Assembly: GCF_000154705.2 (NCBI RefSeq)
Contig: NZ_CM002917.1
Coordinates: 3,421,853-3,485,852, forward strand
Length of the DNA stretch: 64,000 bases
Source of the DNA: Hoeflea phototrophica DFL-43
GTDB lineage: Bacteria; Pseudomonadota; Alphaproteobacteria; Rhizobiales; Rhizobiaceae
Direction: 5' to 3'
Part shown: positions 10,927 through 20,160 of the stretch, piece by piece
How positions within the stretch are numbered: the stretch's first letter is position 1
Layout: each line of letters starts with the position of its first letter
The notes under the pieces: generated by a model
Databases searched by the model: none
The model's input: only the letters and a program-made list of their open reading frames with translations
Told to the model about the DNA's origin: nothing
Program-made: the position numbers and the translations under genes

Positions 10927-10955
10927 TTGACCGCAGCCCGAGCCTTGTCTATTTA
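10927..10955 (+). promoter_or_regulatory. Sigma-70 promoter for carA
   Basis: TTGACC (10927-10932), a 17-bp spacer and TATTTA (10950-10955) precede carA. Transcription would start near 10962, leaving a leader of about 160 nt. It lies in the divergent 322-bp yqeY-carA intergenic region. Confidence 0.55.
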
Positions 10956-10966
10956 CCGGCATCTGC

Positions 10967-11032
10967 ATGACTGGATGGAGCGCGCATTGGACACGGGAAC
11001 TGCATTCCGCGTCCGGCTTTCTTCCTGAGTAA
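10967..11032 (+). CDS. Possible 21-codon leader ORF of carA
   Basis: An ATG five bases after the predicted start of transcription opens a 21-codon frame (MTGWSAHWTRE..., stop 11030-11032). No ribosome site precedes it, so it would be nearly leaderless. Behind it, GCCCGTC/GAC-GGGC (11084-11104) can form a hairpin just before the carA ribosome site. Pseudomonas carA is reported to have a leader peptide and attenuation; a similar role here is speculative. Confidence 0.25.
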   Translation: MTGWSAHWTRELHSASGFLPE

Positions 11033-11122
11033 AATGGCCACTGTCCTGCCTCGTATCAAGGGGCGCAAGTGGTGACAATGCAGGCCCGTCAATGCCGACA
11101 GGGCAAAGCCAATGGAGCGGAC

Positions 11123-12319
11123 ATGACCACGAGCCCCTGGACCAAGACCAAGCCAACTGCCGTTCTGGTGTTTGCCGACGGAACCGTCATCGAGGGCCAG
11201 GGCGTGGGCGCCACTGGCCAGGTGCAGGCGGAGGTCTGCTTCAACACCGCTTTGACAGGGTACCAGGAGATCCTCACCGACCCATCCTATATGGGACAGA
11301 TCGTGACCTTCACATTCCCCCATATCGGCAACATCGGCGCCAATGACGAGGACATCGAGGATCTGACCCCGGCGGCGCGCACCGGCGCGCTTGGAGCCGT
11401 GTTCAAGGCAGACGTGACCGAACCATCGAACTACCGCTCGGCCAAGCATTTTGACGCCTGGCTCAAGGCCCGCGGCATTATCGGCCTTTCCGGCATCGAC
11501 ACCCGCGCCCTGACTGCCTGGATCCGCGAAAACGGTGCGCCCAATGCAGTCATCGCGCACGATCCGTCCGGCAATTTCGATATTCCTGCGCTCACGGCCC
11601 AGGCAGCAGCGTGGAGCGGCCTGGAAGGCCTTGATCTGGCCAAGGATGCAACATCCGGCCAGTCATCGAGCTGGACGCAAGGCCCCTGGGTCTGGGATCA
11701 GGGATTCGCGGAGAATGGCGAAACGACCGCCCACATCGTCGCCATCGATTATGGCGTCAAGCGCAACATCCTGCGGCTTTTCTCAGGGCTTGGCTGCAAG
11801 GTCACCGTTGTGCCTGCCAACATGGGCGCCGAGGACATTCTGGCGATGGCGCCCGACGGCATCTTCCTGTCCAACGGCCCTGGCGACCCGGCGGCCACCG
11901 GCGAATATGCGGTGCCGGTCATCAAAAAGCTGGTCGACAGCGGCATTCCGGTCTTCGGGATCTGCCTTGGCCACCAGATGCTGGCGCTGGCGCTCGGCGG
12001 CACCACGATGAAAATGCATCAGGGCCATCACGGGGCCAACCACCCGGTCAAGGATCACACCACCGGCAAGGTCGAGATCGTGTCCATGAACCATGGTTTT
12101 GCGGTGGATTCGGACAGCCTGCCCGAAGGCGTCGAGGAAACGCATGTGTCGCTGTTTGACGGCACCAATTGCGGTCTGCGCCTGGCCGGCAAGCCGGTGT
12201 TCTCGGTGCAGCATCACCCGGAAGCCTCGCCCGGCCCGCAGGACAGCCACTATCTCTTCCGCCGCTTCATGAACCTCGTGCGCGAACGTCAGGGTGAGCC
12301 CTCGCTTTCGGAGCGCTGA
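11123..12319 (+). CDS. carA: Carbamoyl phosphate synthase small subunit (glutamine amidotransferase)
   Basis: 398 residues from the ATG at 11123, chosen because GGAGCG lies just upstream and the N-terminus [20 protein letters not shown] fits the family. The N-terminal domain interacts with CarB. The C-terminal class I glutaminase has the nucleophile motif [12 protein letters not shown] and the HHPEASPGP catalytic His-Glu. It supplies ammonia to CarB for carbamoyl phosphate in arginine and pyrimidine synthesis. carB is 14 kb downstream on the same strand, so the subunits are not in one operon. Confidence 0.97.
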   Translation: MTTSPWTKTKPTAVLVFADGTVIEGQGVGATGQVQAEVCFNTALTGYQEILTDPSYMGQIVTFTFPHIGNIGANDEDIEDLTPAARTGALGAVFKADVTEPSNYRSAKHFDAWLKARGIIGLSGIDTRALTAWIRENGAPNAVIAHDPSGNFDIPALTAQAAAWSGLEGLDLAKDATSGQSSSWTQGPWVWDQGFAENGETTAHIVAIDYGVKRNILRLFSGLGCKVTVVPANMGAEDILAMAPDGIFLSNGPGDPAATGEYAVPVIKKLVDSGIPVFGICLGHQMLALALGGTTMKMHQGHHGANHPVKDHTTGKVEIVSMNHGFAVDSDSLPEGVEETHVSLFDGTNCGLRLAGKPVFSVQHHPEASPGPQDSHYLFRRFMNLVRERQGEPSLSER

Positions 12320-12417
12320 AGTCAAGCGGCCGGACGACACGCGCTCAAGCCCATACTCAAGGACAAGGCCGCGGCAGGGGACGCCCGCCGCGGCGACCTG
12401 AAAGACCGCGAAAACAC

Positions 12418-12843
12418 TCAGGCGTGCGCCTGGCGCGGACTGCGGAACACCAGCAGGAACAGAATCACGAAGGTGAGATTGGCGAGAGCGTTGAGCGGCA
12501 CACCGGCTGCGATCGACCCGATAGAATCCACCACGAACCAGCTGTAGAGCCCGGTCATGGTGATCGAGCGGACGGCGGCAAGGTGTTCGGGCATCAGATA
12601 ATCCGCCAGTTTCCACAGCGTCACGCCCCAGCCGACCATGACGCCGCCGGAAATCGCCATGAAGACACGGGTTTCGGGCAGTGCGAGAGTTTGCAGCCCA
12701 TCCATCGGCCAGATCAGCAGATCCGCGAGTATCATTACCGGCCCGGCCAGCGGCGGCCAGGCGCCGGCGGCCAGCAGCAGTCCGAAGCCGATGACGACGG
12801 CCGAAGCGGCCTTGAGCCAGGTTTGCTTAGTTGCAATGTCCAT
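12418..12843 (-). CDS. Four-helix inner-membrane protein of unknown function
   Basis: 141 residues from the ATG at 12843, with AAGGGAG about 8 nt upstream. A longer in-frame extension runs antisense into the XRE gene and is rejected. Four hydrophobic segments lie at about residues 10-40, 58-78, 88-108 and 112-132; the C-terminus is basic (FRSPRQAHA). No family was recognised with confidence. It is divergent from the XRE/MmyB regulator, with a perfect palindrome between them, so it is the likely target of that regulator. Confidence 0.82.
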   Translation of the reverse strand: MDIATKQTWLKAASAVVIGFGLLLAAGAWPPLAGPVMILADLLIWPMDGLQTLALPETRVFMAISGGVMVGWGVTLWKLADYLMPEHLAAVRSITMTGLYSWFVVDSIGSIAAGVPLNALANLTFVILFLLVFRSPRQAHA

Positions 12844-12899
12844 GTCGAAAACTCCCTTGTTGACGATGCCATGAGAGCGCCCCACCCGACGCTGCGCAA

Positions 12900-12914
12900 T
12901 TACCTTGAAGGTAA
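12900..12914. promoter_or_regulatory. Perfect palindromic operator between divergent genes
   Basis: TTACCTTGAAGGTAA is a 15-bp perfect palindrome around a central G. It abuts the likely -35 box of the XRE gene. This is the expected arrangement for an autoregulatory site also controlling the membrane protein. Confidence 0.55.
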
Positions 12915-12942
12915 GTGACAGACCTTGCCGCCTCTCTATGAT
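12915..12942 (+). promoter_or_regulatory. Promoter of the XRE/MmyB regulator
   Basis: GTGACA (12915-12920), 16 bp, TATGAT (12937-12942). The -35 box touches the palindrome, so a bound dimer could block polymerase. Confidence 0.45.
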
Positions 12943-12996
12943 GGGTGACGTTCGGACGCTTGAACAAGTGCTGCAACCGCGGCGAAGGAGACGGCG

Positions 12997-13773
12997 ATGA
13001 CCACACAATTCGGAGACCTGCTCAAGCACTGGCGCGAGGCGCGAAAGCTCAGCCAGCTCGACCTCGGCCTCAGCGCCAATGTCTCGGCGCGCCACATCTC
13101 CTTTCTCGAAACCGGCCGCGCCCGCCCCAGCCGCGCCATGGTGCTCAATCTCGGCGGCGTGCTTGAGGTGCCGCGCGGCTCGCGCAACATGATGCTCAAT
13201 GCGGCCGGCTTCGCGCCGAGCTACCGCACAAGGGCGATGGACGAGGCCGAGATGGGCCCGATCGCCTCGGCGCTCGACTGGATGCTGGAGCGGCACATGC
13301 CCTACCCGGCCATGGTGCTTGATCGCCGCTGGACCATCGTCCGCGCCAATGCGATGGCCACGATGATGCTCGGGCAACTGGGGCTGTCAGCCGACGCGAA
13401 CCTCGTGGAAGCGCTGCTCGACGAGGCCGGGCTGCCGGCGCTGATCGAGAACTGGCAGGAGGTGGCGCAGCACCTGATCCACCGCCTGCGCGCCGAAGCC
13501 GCCCATCTCGGCGGCGACCCCTGGCTCGAGGAGATGGCCACGAAGCTGAGCGCATGCGTGGACGCCGCAGCACCCGGTCCGGGCACCGGAAGCGAGGCCG
13601 TCATCCCCACCCGCTACAGGCTGGGAGACGTGACCCTGTCCTTCTTCTCCACCATCAGCCAGTTCTCCACTGCCGAAGACATTGCGCTGGCCGACTGGAA
13701 GATCGAACACCTGTTCCCGGCCGACGAGGCGACACGGAAGATGGTTACCGAGTTGGCCCATGGCTTGGAATGA
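12997..13773 (+). CDS. XRE-family regulator with MmyB-like ligand-binding domain
   Basis: 258 residues. The N-terminal HTH (residues about 5-60) contains LSQLDLGLSANVSARHISFLETGRARPS, the hallmark of this family. The remaining 190 residues are the MmyB-like PAS-type domain (YPAMVLDRRWTIVRANAMA). Such proteins are typically repressors of an adjacent gene and bind small hydrophobic ligands. AAGGAGAC lies upstream of the ATG. The divergent membrane protein is the likely target. Confidence 0.9.
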   Translation: MTTQFGDLLKHWREARKLSQLDLGLSANVSARHISFLETGRARPSRAMVLNLGGVLEVPRGSRNMMLNAAGFAPSYRTRAMDEAEMGPIASALDWMLERHMPYPAMVLDRRWTIVRANAMATMMLGQLGLSADANLVEALLDEAGLPALIENWQEVAQHLIHRLRAEAAHLGGDPWLEEMATKLSACVDAAAPGPGTGSEAVIPTRYRLGDVTLSFFSTISQFSTAEDIALADWKIEHLFPADEATRKMVTELAHGLE

Positions 13774-13798
13774 ATGACAGGGCCCCGGCCAATGCCGC

Positions 13799-15184
13799 TC
13801 ACCCCTTCACATCCAAAAACCGCTCGCGCCGGGCGAAGCGCACATTGAGCAGCACCGCGGCAACACCCAGGCCGATGGCAAGGCCTGCCCAGATGCCCGG
13901 ACCACCCAGGTCGAGCCCGAAGCCCAGCCCGTAGGCCGTTGACAGGCCAATGGGCCAGTAGCTGATCATGGCGACATACATGGGAATGCGGGTGTCCTTG
14001 AGGCCACGCAAAAGCCCTGCCCCGATCACCTGGATGGCATCCACCATCTGAAACGCGCCTGCGACCAGAAGCAGCGGCACCGCCGCCGCAAGCAGATCCG
14101 CCGCATCCACATTGGTTTCATCGATGAACAGCCCGATCAGCGCTTCAGGCACCAGCCAGAACAACAGCCCGGCAGCAAATGATATCACCACCGCCAAACC
14201 CATTACGGTGTGCGCCGCACGCGCCAGCGACACCCGGTCGCCACGCCCATAGGCTTGCCCCACCCGCACGGTGGCCGCATGGGAAAGGCCCAGCGGGATC
14301 ATGAAGCTGATCGAGGCGAGCTGGATGGCGATGCCATGGGCAGCCAGCTGCACGGTCCCAAGCCACCCCATCATCAACGAGGCGGCCATGAACAGGCCGG
14401 CCTCGGCCAGAATAGTGAAGCCGATCGGCAAACCAAGTCGGAAAACCTCGAAAAAGGCCGGCCATTCCGGCCGCCAGAACCGCTGGAACAGCCGGTAGTC
14501 GCGGTGAGCCCGATGAAACAGGGCCCAGCCGGCCATGATCAGGAAGATCACCGTAGAGCTGATCACCGAGGCCACCGCCGCACCGCGCACGCCCATCTCC
14601 GGCGCGCCGAAATGGCCGAAGATCAGCAGGTAATTGAGAACGCCGTTGACCAGCGTTCCGATCAGCGCCGACCAGAGCACAATCCCGGCCCTTGAGCGGG
14701 CGGCGAAAAACGACCGCAATGCCATCATCATCAGCGCCGGGAACATGCCCCATTGCGCGATCCTGATATAGTCACCGGCGAGCGCTGCAATTTCGGGTTT
14801 CTGGCCGAGCGCGACCAGCACCGGTTCCAGATACCAAAGCAAAGGCATCACCAGAGCCGAAAACAAGAGCAGTATCCACATGCCCATTCGCACCGAGCGG
14901 CGCACATGGGTGGGATCGTTGCGGCCTTCAGCCTGCGCAGCCAACGGCAAGACCGCGCTGGAAAAGCCGATACCAAAGATAAAGACGACGAAAAACGCCT
15001 GCGAGGCCAGCACGGTGGCGGCCAGTTCCTCGGTGCCGTACCAGCCCAGCATCACGACATCGGTGGTTGTGATCGCAATCTGGGCGATCTGGGTGCCGAC
15101 CAGCGGCAGCCCAAGCGCCAGCGTGGCACGCGCATGCGCACCCCAGCTTTGCCCGTCGGCTGTACCCAGCGCACCCGAAGCCAT
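13799..15184 (-). CDS. MATE-family efflux transporter (NorM-like)
   Basis: 461 residues with about 12 hydrophobic segments in two homologous halves, as in Na+- or H+-coupled multidrug exporters. The N-terminal half has LGLPLVGTQIAQIAITTTDVVMLG, typical of the family. Substrates are usually cationic drugs or metabolites; nothing here identifies one. It ends 26 bp from the XRE gene (convergent). Confidence 0.93.
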   Translation of the reverse strand: MASGALGTADGQSWGAHARATLALGLPLVGTQIAQIAITTTDVVMLGWYGTEELAATVLASQAFFVVFIFGIGFSSAVLPLAAQAEGRNDPTHVRRSVRMGMWILLLFSALVMPLLWYLEPVLVALGQKPEIAALAGDYIRIAQWGMFPALMMMALRSFFAARSRAGIVLWSALIGTLVNGVLNYLLIFGHFGAPEMGVRGAAVASVISSTVIFLIMAGWALFHRAHRDYRLFQRFWRPEWPAFFEVFRLGLPIGFTILAEAGLFMAASLMMGWLGTVQLAAHGIAIQLASISFMIPLGLSHAATVRVGQAYGRGDRVSLARAAHTVMGLAVVISFAAGLLFWLVPEALIGLFIDETNVDAADLLAAAVPLLLVAGAFQMVDAIQVIGAGLLRGLKDTRIPMYVAMISYWPIGLSTAYGLGFGLDLGGPGIWAGLAIGLGVAAVLLNVRFARRERFLDVKG

Positions 15185-15423
15185 GACCAGATACCTTTTC
15201 GCAGACCCACGTTTCAGGAGCGCTTATGCGCCCGCCTCAGGAGCATGGCAACCGCTTATGGCTGGGGCCGCGGCCGGAATGGCTGAGTAACAGATTTGGC
15301 GTGTCGCGCAGGAAACAGTCTTGTTGGATCCGGAGACTGTCAAGGCGGGCAAAAACATTGACGAACCCCTGCAGAGCAAACCGGAAAAGCGCATCCAAGG
15401 ACATCAAGTCCTGCGTCCGGCGA

Positions 15424-16794
15424 TCATTGTTGGGCCAGGGACAGTTCCGAAAACACGCGGTTACGTCCGCCAGCTTTCGCCATGTACAGCAGCTGGTCAG
15501 CCGCATGCAGCTGATTGTCCACCGGTTCATTGGCGTGGATATCGACAAGACCGACAGAGGTCGTAACGGCAATGATTTTGCCATTGCGAAGCTCAATCCT
15601 TGTGTCTTCGATTGAGCTTCGGATTGCCTCGCAGAAGTCGTGGGCTCCCTGCCCTTCCAGTCCGCGCAGGTAGATTGCGAATTCCTCGCCACCAAGCCGT
15701 GCGGCCATATGCGGCGTCCGCCCAAGTGCTGTTTTCAGGGACCTGGCAATTGCACGCAAGGTTTCATCACCCGCCTCGTGACCATAGGTGTCGTTGACCT
15801 TCTTGAAGAAGTCTATGTCCAGTAGAGCAACTGCGCTCTGAAGACCCTTCGCCTGGTCTTCACACATCAGTTTCGACACCGCCTCAAAGAAGTATCGCCG
15901 GTTCGGAAGGTTCGTCAGCTGGTCCCGCTCAGCATGGTGGCGCAGGCGACTGACCAGCTTGATGGTGTCGACATTGCTGTCGATGCGGCACTGAAACTCT
16001 TCCGGCAACAACGGCCGATACATGAAATCATTTGCACCGGCCTTGAGAAACTGCGCGCTGACACGCCGGTCGGAGGATGATGTGACACCGATGATTCGCA
16101 ATGCCGTATGCGTCGGGTTTTGCCGGATCGCACGCACCAGTTGATACCCATCCATATCGGGCATGTTGTAGTCCGTGATCAACAGATGAGTATCTGGTTC
16201 AGCTTCGAGTATGGAAAGTGCTTCGCTGCCCGAACGCGCCTCGCAGACGTCAAAATTGTGTCGCGCAAGAACTTCCACAAGGCTCATTCTCGCGCTGCGC
16301 TGGTCATCCACCACAAGAACTTTGATATGCGCATTCCCGAGAACACGGTTTGCGGTCTGGACCACCCTGTTCAGCGCTCCGCTATCGTCCTTGACGCAGT
16401 AATCAAGCAGCTGCATTTCCGCATAACGCGATTCCGCATCGGGATCATGTTTGGCCGTATAGACAATCGTGGCAATCCCGGCTTCCTCGAGAACAGACAG
16501 GATCTCATCGCCCTTGGCGTCGGGCAGGTTCAGACCGGCGACGGCGAAAGCGAAACGCTCAACCTTGATCGCCTCGCGAGCTTGCGAAAGTGAAGAGCAG
16601 CAGCAAATTTTGGCGCTCGAGACTTCCTGCAGGCGGGTCACGACCAGATTGGCCACAGCCACCGAATCTTCGATCAGAAGGATCTGGGGAAGCCCGGTCG
16701 ACGAAACATCCAGATCCATCGTTCCGGATGGTACCGGACGTGCAACAGTCCTGATGATGGGCTTTGGCACATTAAGGCCATATGGAATGTTCAC
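15424..16794 (-). CDS. Diguanylate cyclase with two receiver domains (PleD-like)
   Basis: 456 residues from a GTG at 16794; an internal ATG at 16719 is an alternative. Domains are REC1 (about 35-150), REC2 (158-275) and GGDEF (285-450). REC2 has the phospho-acceptor Asp in LLITDYNMPDMDG. In REC1 the same position is Gly (VAGLNLPD), so REC1 is probably not phosphorylated. The catalytic motif is GGEEF (active type). The inhibitory I-site that usually reads RxxD is RTPH here, suggesting weaker product inhibition. It makes c-di-GMP, like Caulobacter PleD. No kinase adjoins it. Confidence 0.93.
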   Translation of the reverse strand: MNIPYGLNVPKPIIRTVARPVPSGTMDLDVSSTGLPQILLIEDSVAVANLVVTRLQEVSSAKICCCSSLSQAREAIKVERFAFAVAGLNLPDAKGDEILSVLEEAGIATIVYTAKHDPDAESRYAEMQLLDYCVKDDSGALNRVVQTANRVLGNAHIKVLVVDDQRSARMSLVEVLARHNFDVCEARSGSEALSILEAEPDTHLLITDYNMPDMDGYQLVRAIRQNPTHTALRIIGVTSSSDRRVSAQFLKAGANDFMYRPLLPEEFQCRIDSNVDTIKLVSRLRHHAERDQLTNLPNRRYFFEAVSKLMCEDQAKGLQSAVALLDIDFFKKVNDTYGHEAGDETLRAIARSLKTALGRTPHMAARLGGEEFAIYLRGLEGQGAHDFCEAIRSSIEDTRIELRNGKIIAVTTSVGLVDIHANEPVDNQLHAADQLLYMAKAGGRNRVFSELSLAQQ

Positions 16795-17091
16795 GGCAAA
16801 TCGGGCTCCACAAATAGTGAGACAAGATAAATCATAGACAGTTAATTCACTTTGAATCGGGAGCAGCCCGTTTGATTTATGGATCGACTACAATAGTCAG
16901 CGCGTTGCAGCCTCAATCGAGCGGCTTTATTGCCGATCGGATCAATCCGCAAGGCCCCGGGAAAATGCCCTTTCCGCTCTCCTGGAACCAAAACAGTCCC
17001 ATTGCAACGACCCAGGACCGGACCGATGTGAAGCTGCTTCCGGCAACCGGCAAGTATTTTTCCCGTGTCCGCAGGATTGGTGGCAAGCCCA

Positions 17092-18006
17092 TCACACCGG
17101 ATTGTTGAACGTATCACAGGCTTCGAGCCGGCCGCTGTCGAAGCCGCGGGCGAACCAGGTCTTGCGTTGCGCGGCAGTGCCGTGGCTGAAACTTTCAGGC
17201 ACAATATAGCCCTGGGTGCGGCGCTGGATGGTGTCGTCGCCGATCTGCTGGGCCGCATTGAGCGCCTCTTCCAGGTCACCGCGTTCCAGCAGGCCTTTCT
17301 GCGCCGTGTAGTGGCCCCAGATGCCCGCAAAGCAATCGGCCTGAAGCTCGACCCGGATCGACATTTGGTTCTGTTCCGCCTGGCTCATCGAACGCCGCAT
17401 CTGATTGAATCTCGGCAGCACGCCAATCAGGTTCTGCACGTGATGGCCAACCTCGTGGGCAATCACATAGGCCTGGGCGAAATCACCCGACGCCTTGAAC
17501 CGCTGCGCCAGCTCGTCAAAGAAAGAAAGGTCGATGTAAACCTTCTGATCACCCGGGCAGTAGAACGGCCCGGATGCCGAACTGGCATTGCCGCAGGCCG
17601 ACGCCACCGCGCCGGAAAACAGCACGAGTGTCGGCTCAGGATAGTCGAAGCCCTGTGATTGCATGATGCCGTTCCAGACATCCTCGGTTTCCGCCAGCAC
17701 CGTGGCGACAAACTGGGTCATCTCGTCCTGCCGGGCCGGCGAAATCTGGTTTGCCGGTGCGGAGGGCTGGCCCGTGAGAATCGCGCCGGGATCACCACCA
17801 AGCAGCTGCAAAGGGTCGATGCCGACAAGCTTGAGCACCAAATAGACCACACCGATGATCAGGATGGTCTTGAAGCTCAGGCCCGAGCGCCGGATGCCAC
17901 CCGAGGGCAGCCGCATCCCGCCGCGGCCGAAGGGATTGCCGCCGCGCGAGCGGGATCCGCGCCGGTCTTCGATGTTGTCGCTCTGGCGACGGCCCTTCCA
18001 GTCCAT
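17092..18006 (-). CDS. ypfJ: YpfJ-type neutral zinc metallopeptidase family protein
   Basis: 304 residues. An Arg/Gly-rich cytosolic N-terminus (1-42) is followed by one membrane helix (about 45-61). The large outer domain has the zinc motif HEVGHH (184-189) and the conserved SGAVASACGNASSASGPFYCP segment. The family (PF04228) is predicted to be membrane-anchored metallopeptidases of unknown substrate. GGGGAG precedes the ATG. About 290 bp upstream (16795-17091) lies between this gene's stop and the cyclase start and holds nothing else recognisable. Confidence 0.93.
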   Translation of the reverse strand: MDWKGRRQSDNIEDRRGSRSRGGNPFGRGGMRLPSGGIRRSGLSFKTILIIGVVYLVLKLVGIDPLQLLGGDPGAILTGQPSAPANQISPARQDEMTQFVATVLAETEDVWNGIMQSQGFDYPEPTLVLFSGAVASACGNASSASGPFYCPGDQKVYIDLSFFDELAQRFKASGDFAQAYVIAHEVGHHVQNLIGVLPRFNQMRRSMSQAEQNQMSIRVELQADCFAGIWGHYTAQKGLLERGDLEEALNAAQQIGDDTIQRRTQGYIVPESFSHGTAAQRKTWFARGFDSGRLEACDTFNNPV

Positions 18007-18073
18007 GCTTCAAACTCCCCGGCGGTTTCAGCATTTGCTTATGCAGTGTTTGTACGGGCCGCCGCAACCAGTT

Positions 18074-19030
18074 TCAACAGTCCGCGGCCCCGATGAAGCG
18101 CTTGCTTTGCCGCTGCAGTGGATTGATTCCCGCCTGGGCCAGCGCCCGTGCGGCCATCAGCGCAGCACAGAAAAGCGGCACAGCGGCGAACAGGGCCGAG
18201 ATCACAGGCGTCTGCGCCAATTCCGGATGGGTGGTGGAAACCGCACCGGAGGCGAAACGGGCAACAAAGATCACCAGGATTGCGATCAAGGAAACCACCT
18301 CGCCCTTAACCCGCACCCGGTTGCGGTCAAGCAGAATCGCCGGTGAATGGCGCAGCGACCACCAGCCCGCGAGAGTGCCCGCCGCCACCGCGGCCATCGC
18401 CGCAGCCAGACCCGAACCGGTCAACTGGCTGCTCACCGCCATGAACACCGACAGTCCGGCCAGGATCGCGGGCAGCAGCAGCAGCCTCCAGACGGCCATC
18501 TCGCGGTCGCGCCTGCGGCTCACACCCAGCGCGATCAGCGCAATCAGCAACGGCCAGACCCAGACCGGCGCGCCGCCCGCAATCTGTCCGGCCATCCCCG
18601 CCATAGCCAGCGCTTCCGCGTCCACTCGCGACGCCTGACCAAAGACTACATCATGCATGATGCGGCCCGGCATCAACGTAAAGGCACCCGCAATTCCGAT
18701 CGCGCCGAAATAAAGCGACTTCACCACCCGCTGGTGACGCACGAAATCGCGTTGCCGCGCAGATCGCACCACCTCGAACGCACTCGCCAGGACGACAATG
18801 GAGAGCATGTGGATCGGCGAAAAGTCACCAATCAGCCTGATTTCGTGGATGAAGAACGAGGACAGCGCCGTCAGCACCATGAGTGTAATCCACACCCGGC
18901 CGCACAAGCGATGCAACCACGTGCCCTTTTGGGCCCACAGCATGAAACCGCCTATCAACGCAGCCGGTATGACGGCAAGGACGTGAAGCTGGATTGCGGA
19001 GTTTGCATGAACAAGAGGTTCGAGGGTCAT
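18074..19030 (-). CDS. DUF2306 multi-pass membrane protein
   Basis: 318 residues from the ATG at 19030 (MTLEPLVHANSAIQLHV); the longer frame upstream runs antisense into the LytTR gene and is rejected. The N-terminal half has the DUF2306 layout of about four helices with conserved His residues (AIQLHVLAVIPAALIGG, GTWLHRLCGRVW, SFFIHEIRLIGDFSPIHML). The C-terminal half adds about four more helices, so this looks like a two-module protein. Function is unknown. It is divergent, 133 bp away, from a membrane LytTR regulator. Confidence 0.85.
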   Translation of the reverse strand: MTLEPLVHANSAIQLHVLAVIPAALIGGFMLWAQKGTWLHRLCGRVWITLMVLTALSSFFIHEIRLIGDFSPIHMLSIVVLASAFEVVRSARQRDFVRHQRVVKSLYFGAIGIAGAFTLMPGRIMHDVVFGQASRVDAEALAMAGMAGQIAGGAPVWVWPLLIALIALGVSRRRDREMAVWRLLLLPAILAGLSVFMAVSSQLTGSGLAAAMAAVAAGTLAGWWSLRHSPAILLDRNRVRVKGEVVSLIAILVIFVARFASGAVSTTHPELAQTPVISALFAAVPLFCAALMAARALAQAGINPLQRQSKRFIGAADC

Positions 19031-19163
19031 GAAATTGGATCCGTTTTGTGGATTGCCACAGGGAAGATCCCCCGCAAGGCAACCGGATTGCAAAAGCTGC
19101 CCCCATCGGCCATGGTCCACACACACCCTCAACGCCTTATGCGCCTGTAACCCGGAGAACTTC

Positions 19164-20060
19164 GTGAGCGACACGATGCTGCAATCCACGCTTCGTGAAC
19201 TGCGCACGCTGTTGAGCCATCCACGGCTCTGGATGGTTTTCGCATTGGTGGTTGGCCTATTTGTTCTGACCGGTCCCTTCGGCACCTATGAGCGCCTGGC
19301 CTTGCCCACCCGACTTGGCTACTGGCTGATGCTTCATGCCGCGACCTGGAGCACCGCGCTGGTCTTCGTCGCCCTGTTTGACGCGGCTCTGGCGTCGCGG
19401 ATAAGCAACCGGCTTTACCGCATGCTCATAGGCGCAATCGTTGCAGCCTTGCCGATCGGACTGGCGATCACGGTGATCAATGCCGCCATTCTCCACACAC
19501 CGCTAAACTTCGCCAGGATCGGCGGGAACGTCCTGATTTCGGCCCCGATTTCGATCGGCTTCTGCCTGCTCAGCTGGCTCAGCATGAGCGGCGGCAAGAC
19601 GGTTTCAGGCGATGACGCACAAGCCCGCCCGGACAGCGCCAATCCCCGCACATCCCCCGAGACCGAAACCGGAACCGCCGAGCGCCCGGCCGCGCCACCA
19701 TCACCACAGGCCGGACCCCCAACGCAACGCCCTGCCCTGTTGGACCGGCTTCCCGCCAACAAGCGCGGAGCACTGATCAGGCTCGAGGTGCAGGATCATT
19801 ATGTGCGCGCGGTCACCACCAAAGGCTCGGAGCTGTTGCTGATGCGATTGGGCGACGCGATCGCCGAGACAGGCGGCAACACCGGCCTGCAGATCCACCG
19901 CTCACACTGGGTGGGCGATCAGGGCATCGAGCGGATCAGCCGGCAAACCGGCAAGAACCCGCGCCTGCAGATTGAGACCGCAGACGGCGAGACCCTGCCG
20001 GTCAGCCGCAGCCACCTCGACAAGGTCAGGGCGCGCTGGGGCCGCAGGATTGCAAAATGA
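19164..20060 (+). CDS. Membrane-embedded LytTR transcriptional regulator
   Basis: 298 residues from a GTG at 19164, chosen because GGAGA sits 5 nt upstream; ATG 19176 is the alternative. Four membrane helices fill residues about 15-135. A Pro-rich linker follows (about 150-190), then a C-terminal LytTR DNA-binding domain (LEVQDHYVRAVTTKG...IHRSHWVG...LPVSRSH). There is no receiver domain, so the signal must come through the membrane part. The divergent DUF2306 membrane protein is the natural candidate partner or target. Confidence 0.88.
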   Translation: MSDTMLQSTLRELRTLLSHPRLWMVFALVVGLFVLTGPFGTYERLALPTRLGYWLMLHAATWSTALVFVALFDAALASRISNRLYRMLIGAIVAALPIGLAITVINAAILHTPLNFARIGGNVLISAPISIGFCLLSWLSMSGGKTVSGDDAQARPDSANPRTSPETETGTAERPAAPPSPQAGPPTQRPALLDRLPANKRGALIRLEVQDHYVRAVTTKGSELLLMRLGDAIAETGGNTGLQIHRSHWVGDQGIERISRQTGKNPRLQIETADGETLPVSRSHLDKVRARWGRRIAK

Positions 20061-20160
20061 TGCCGGGCGCTGATTGATCCCGATCATGGCGCGCCTAGCG
20101 CGGATGCATGATGGTGCTGCAATGACATCACCTGGATCCGCACAAACGAACGAGCCCCCG

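Noticed and set aside
12900..12914. MerR/SoxR-type operator
   Set aside because: It is not placed in a 19-20 bp spacer between -35 and -10, and the adjacent regulator is XRE, not MerR.
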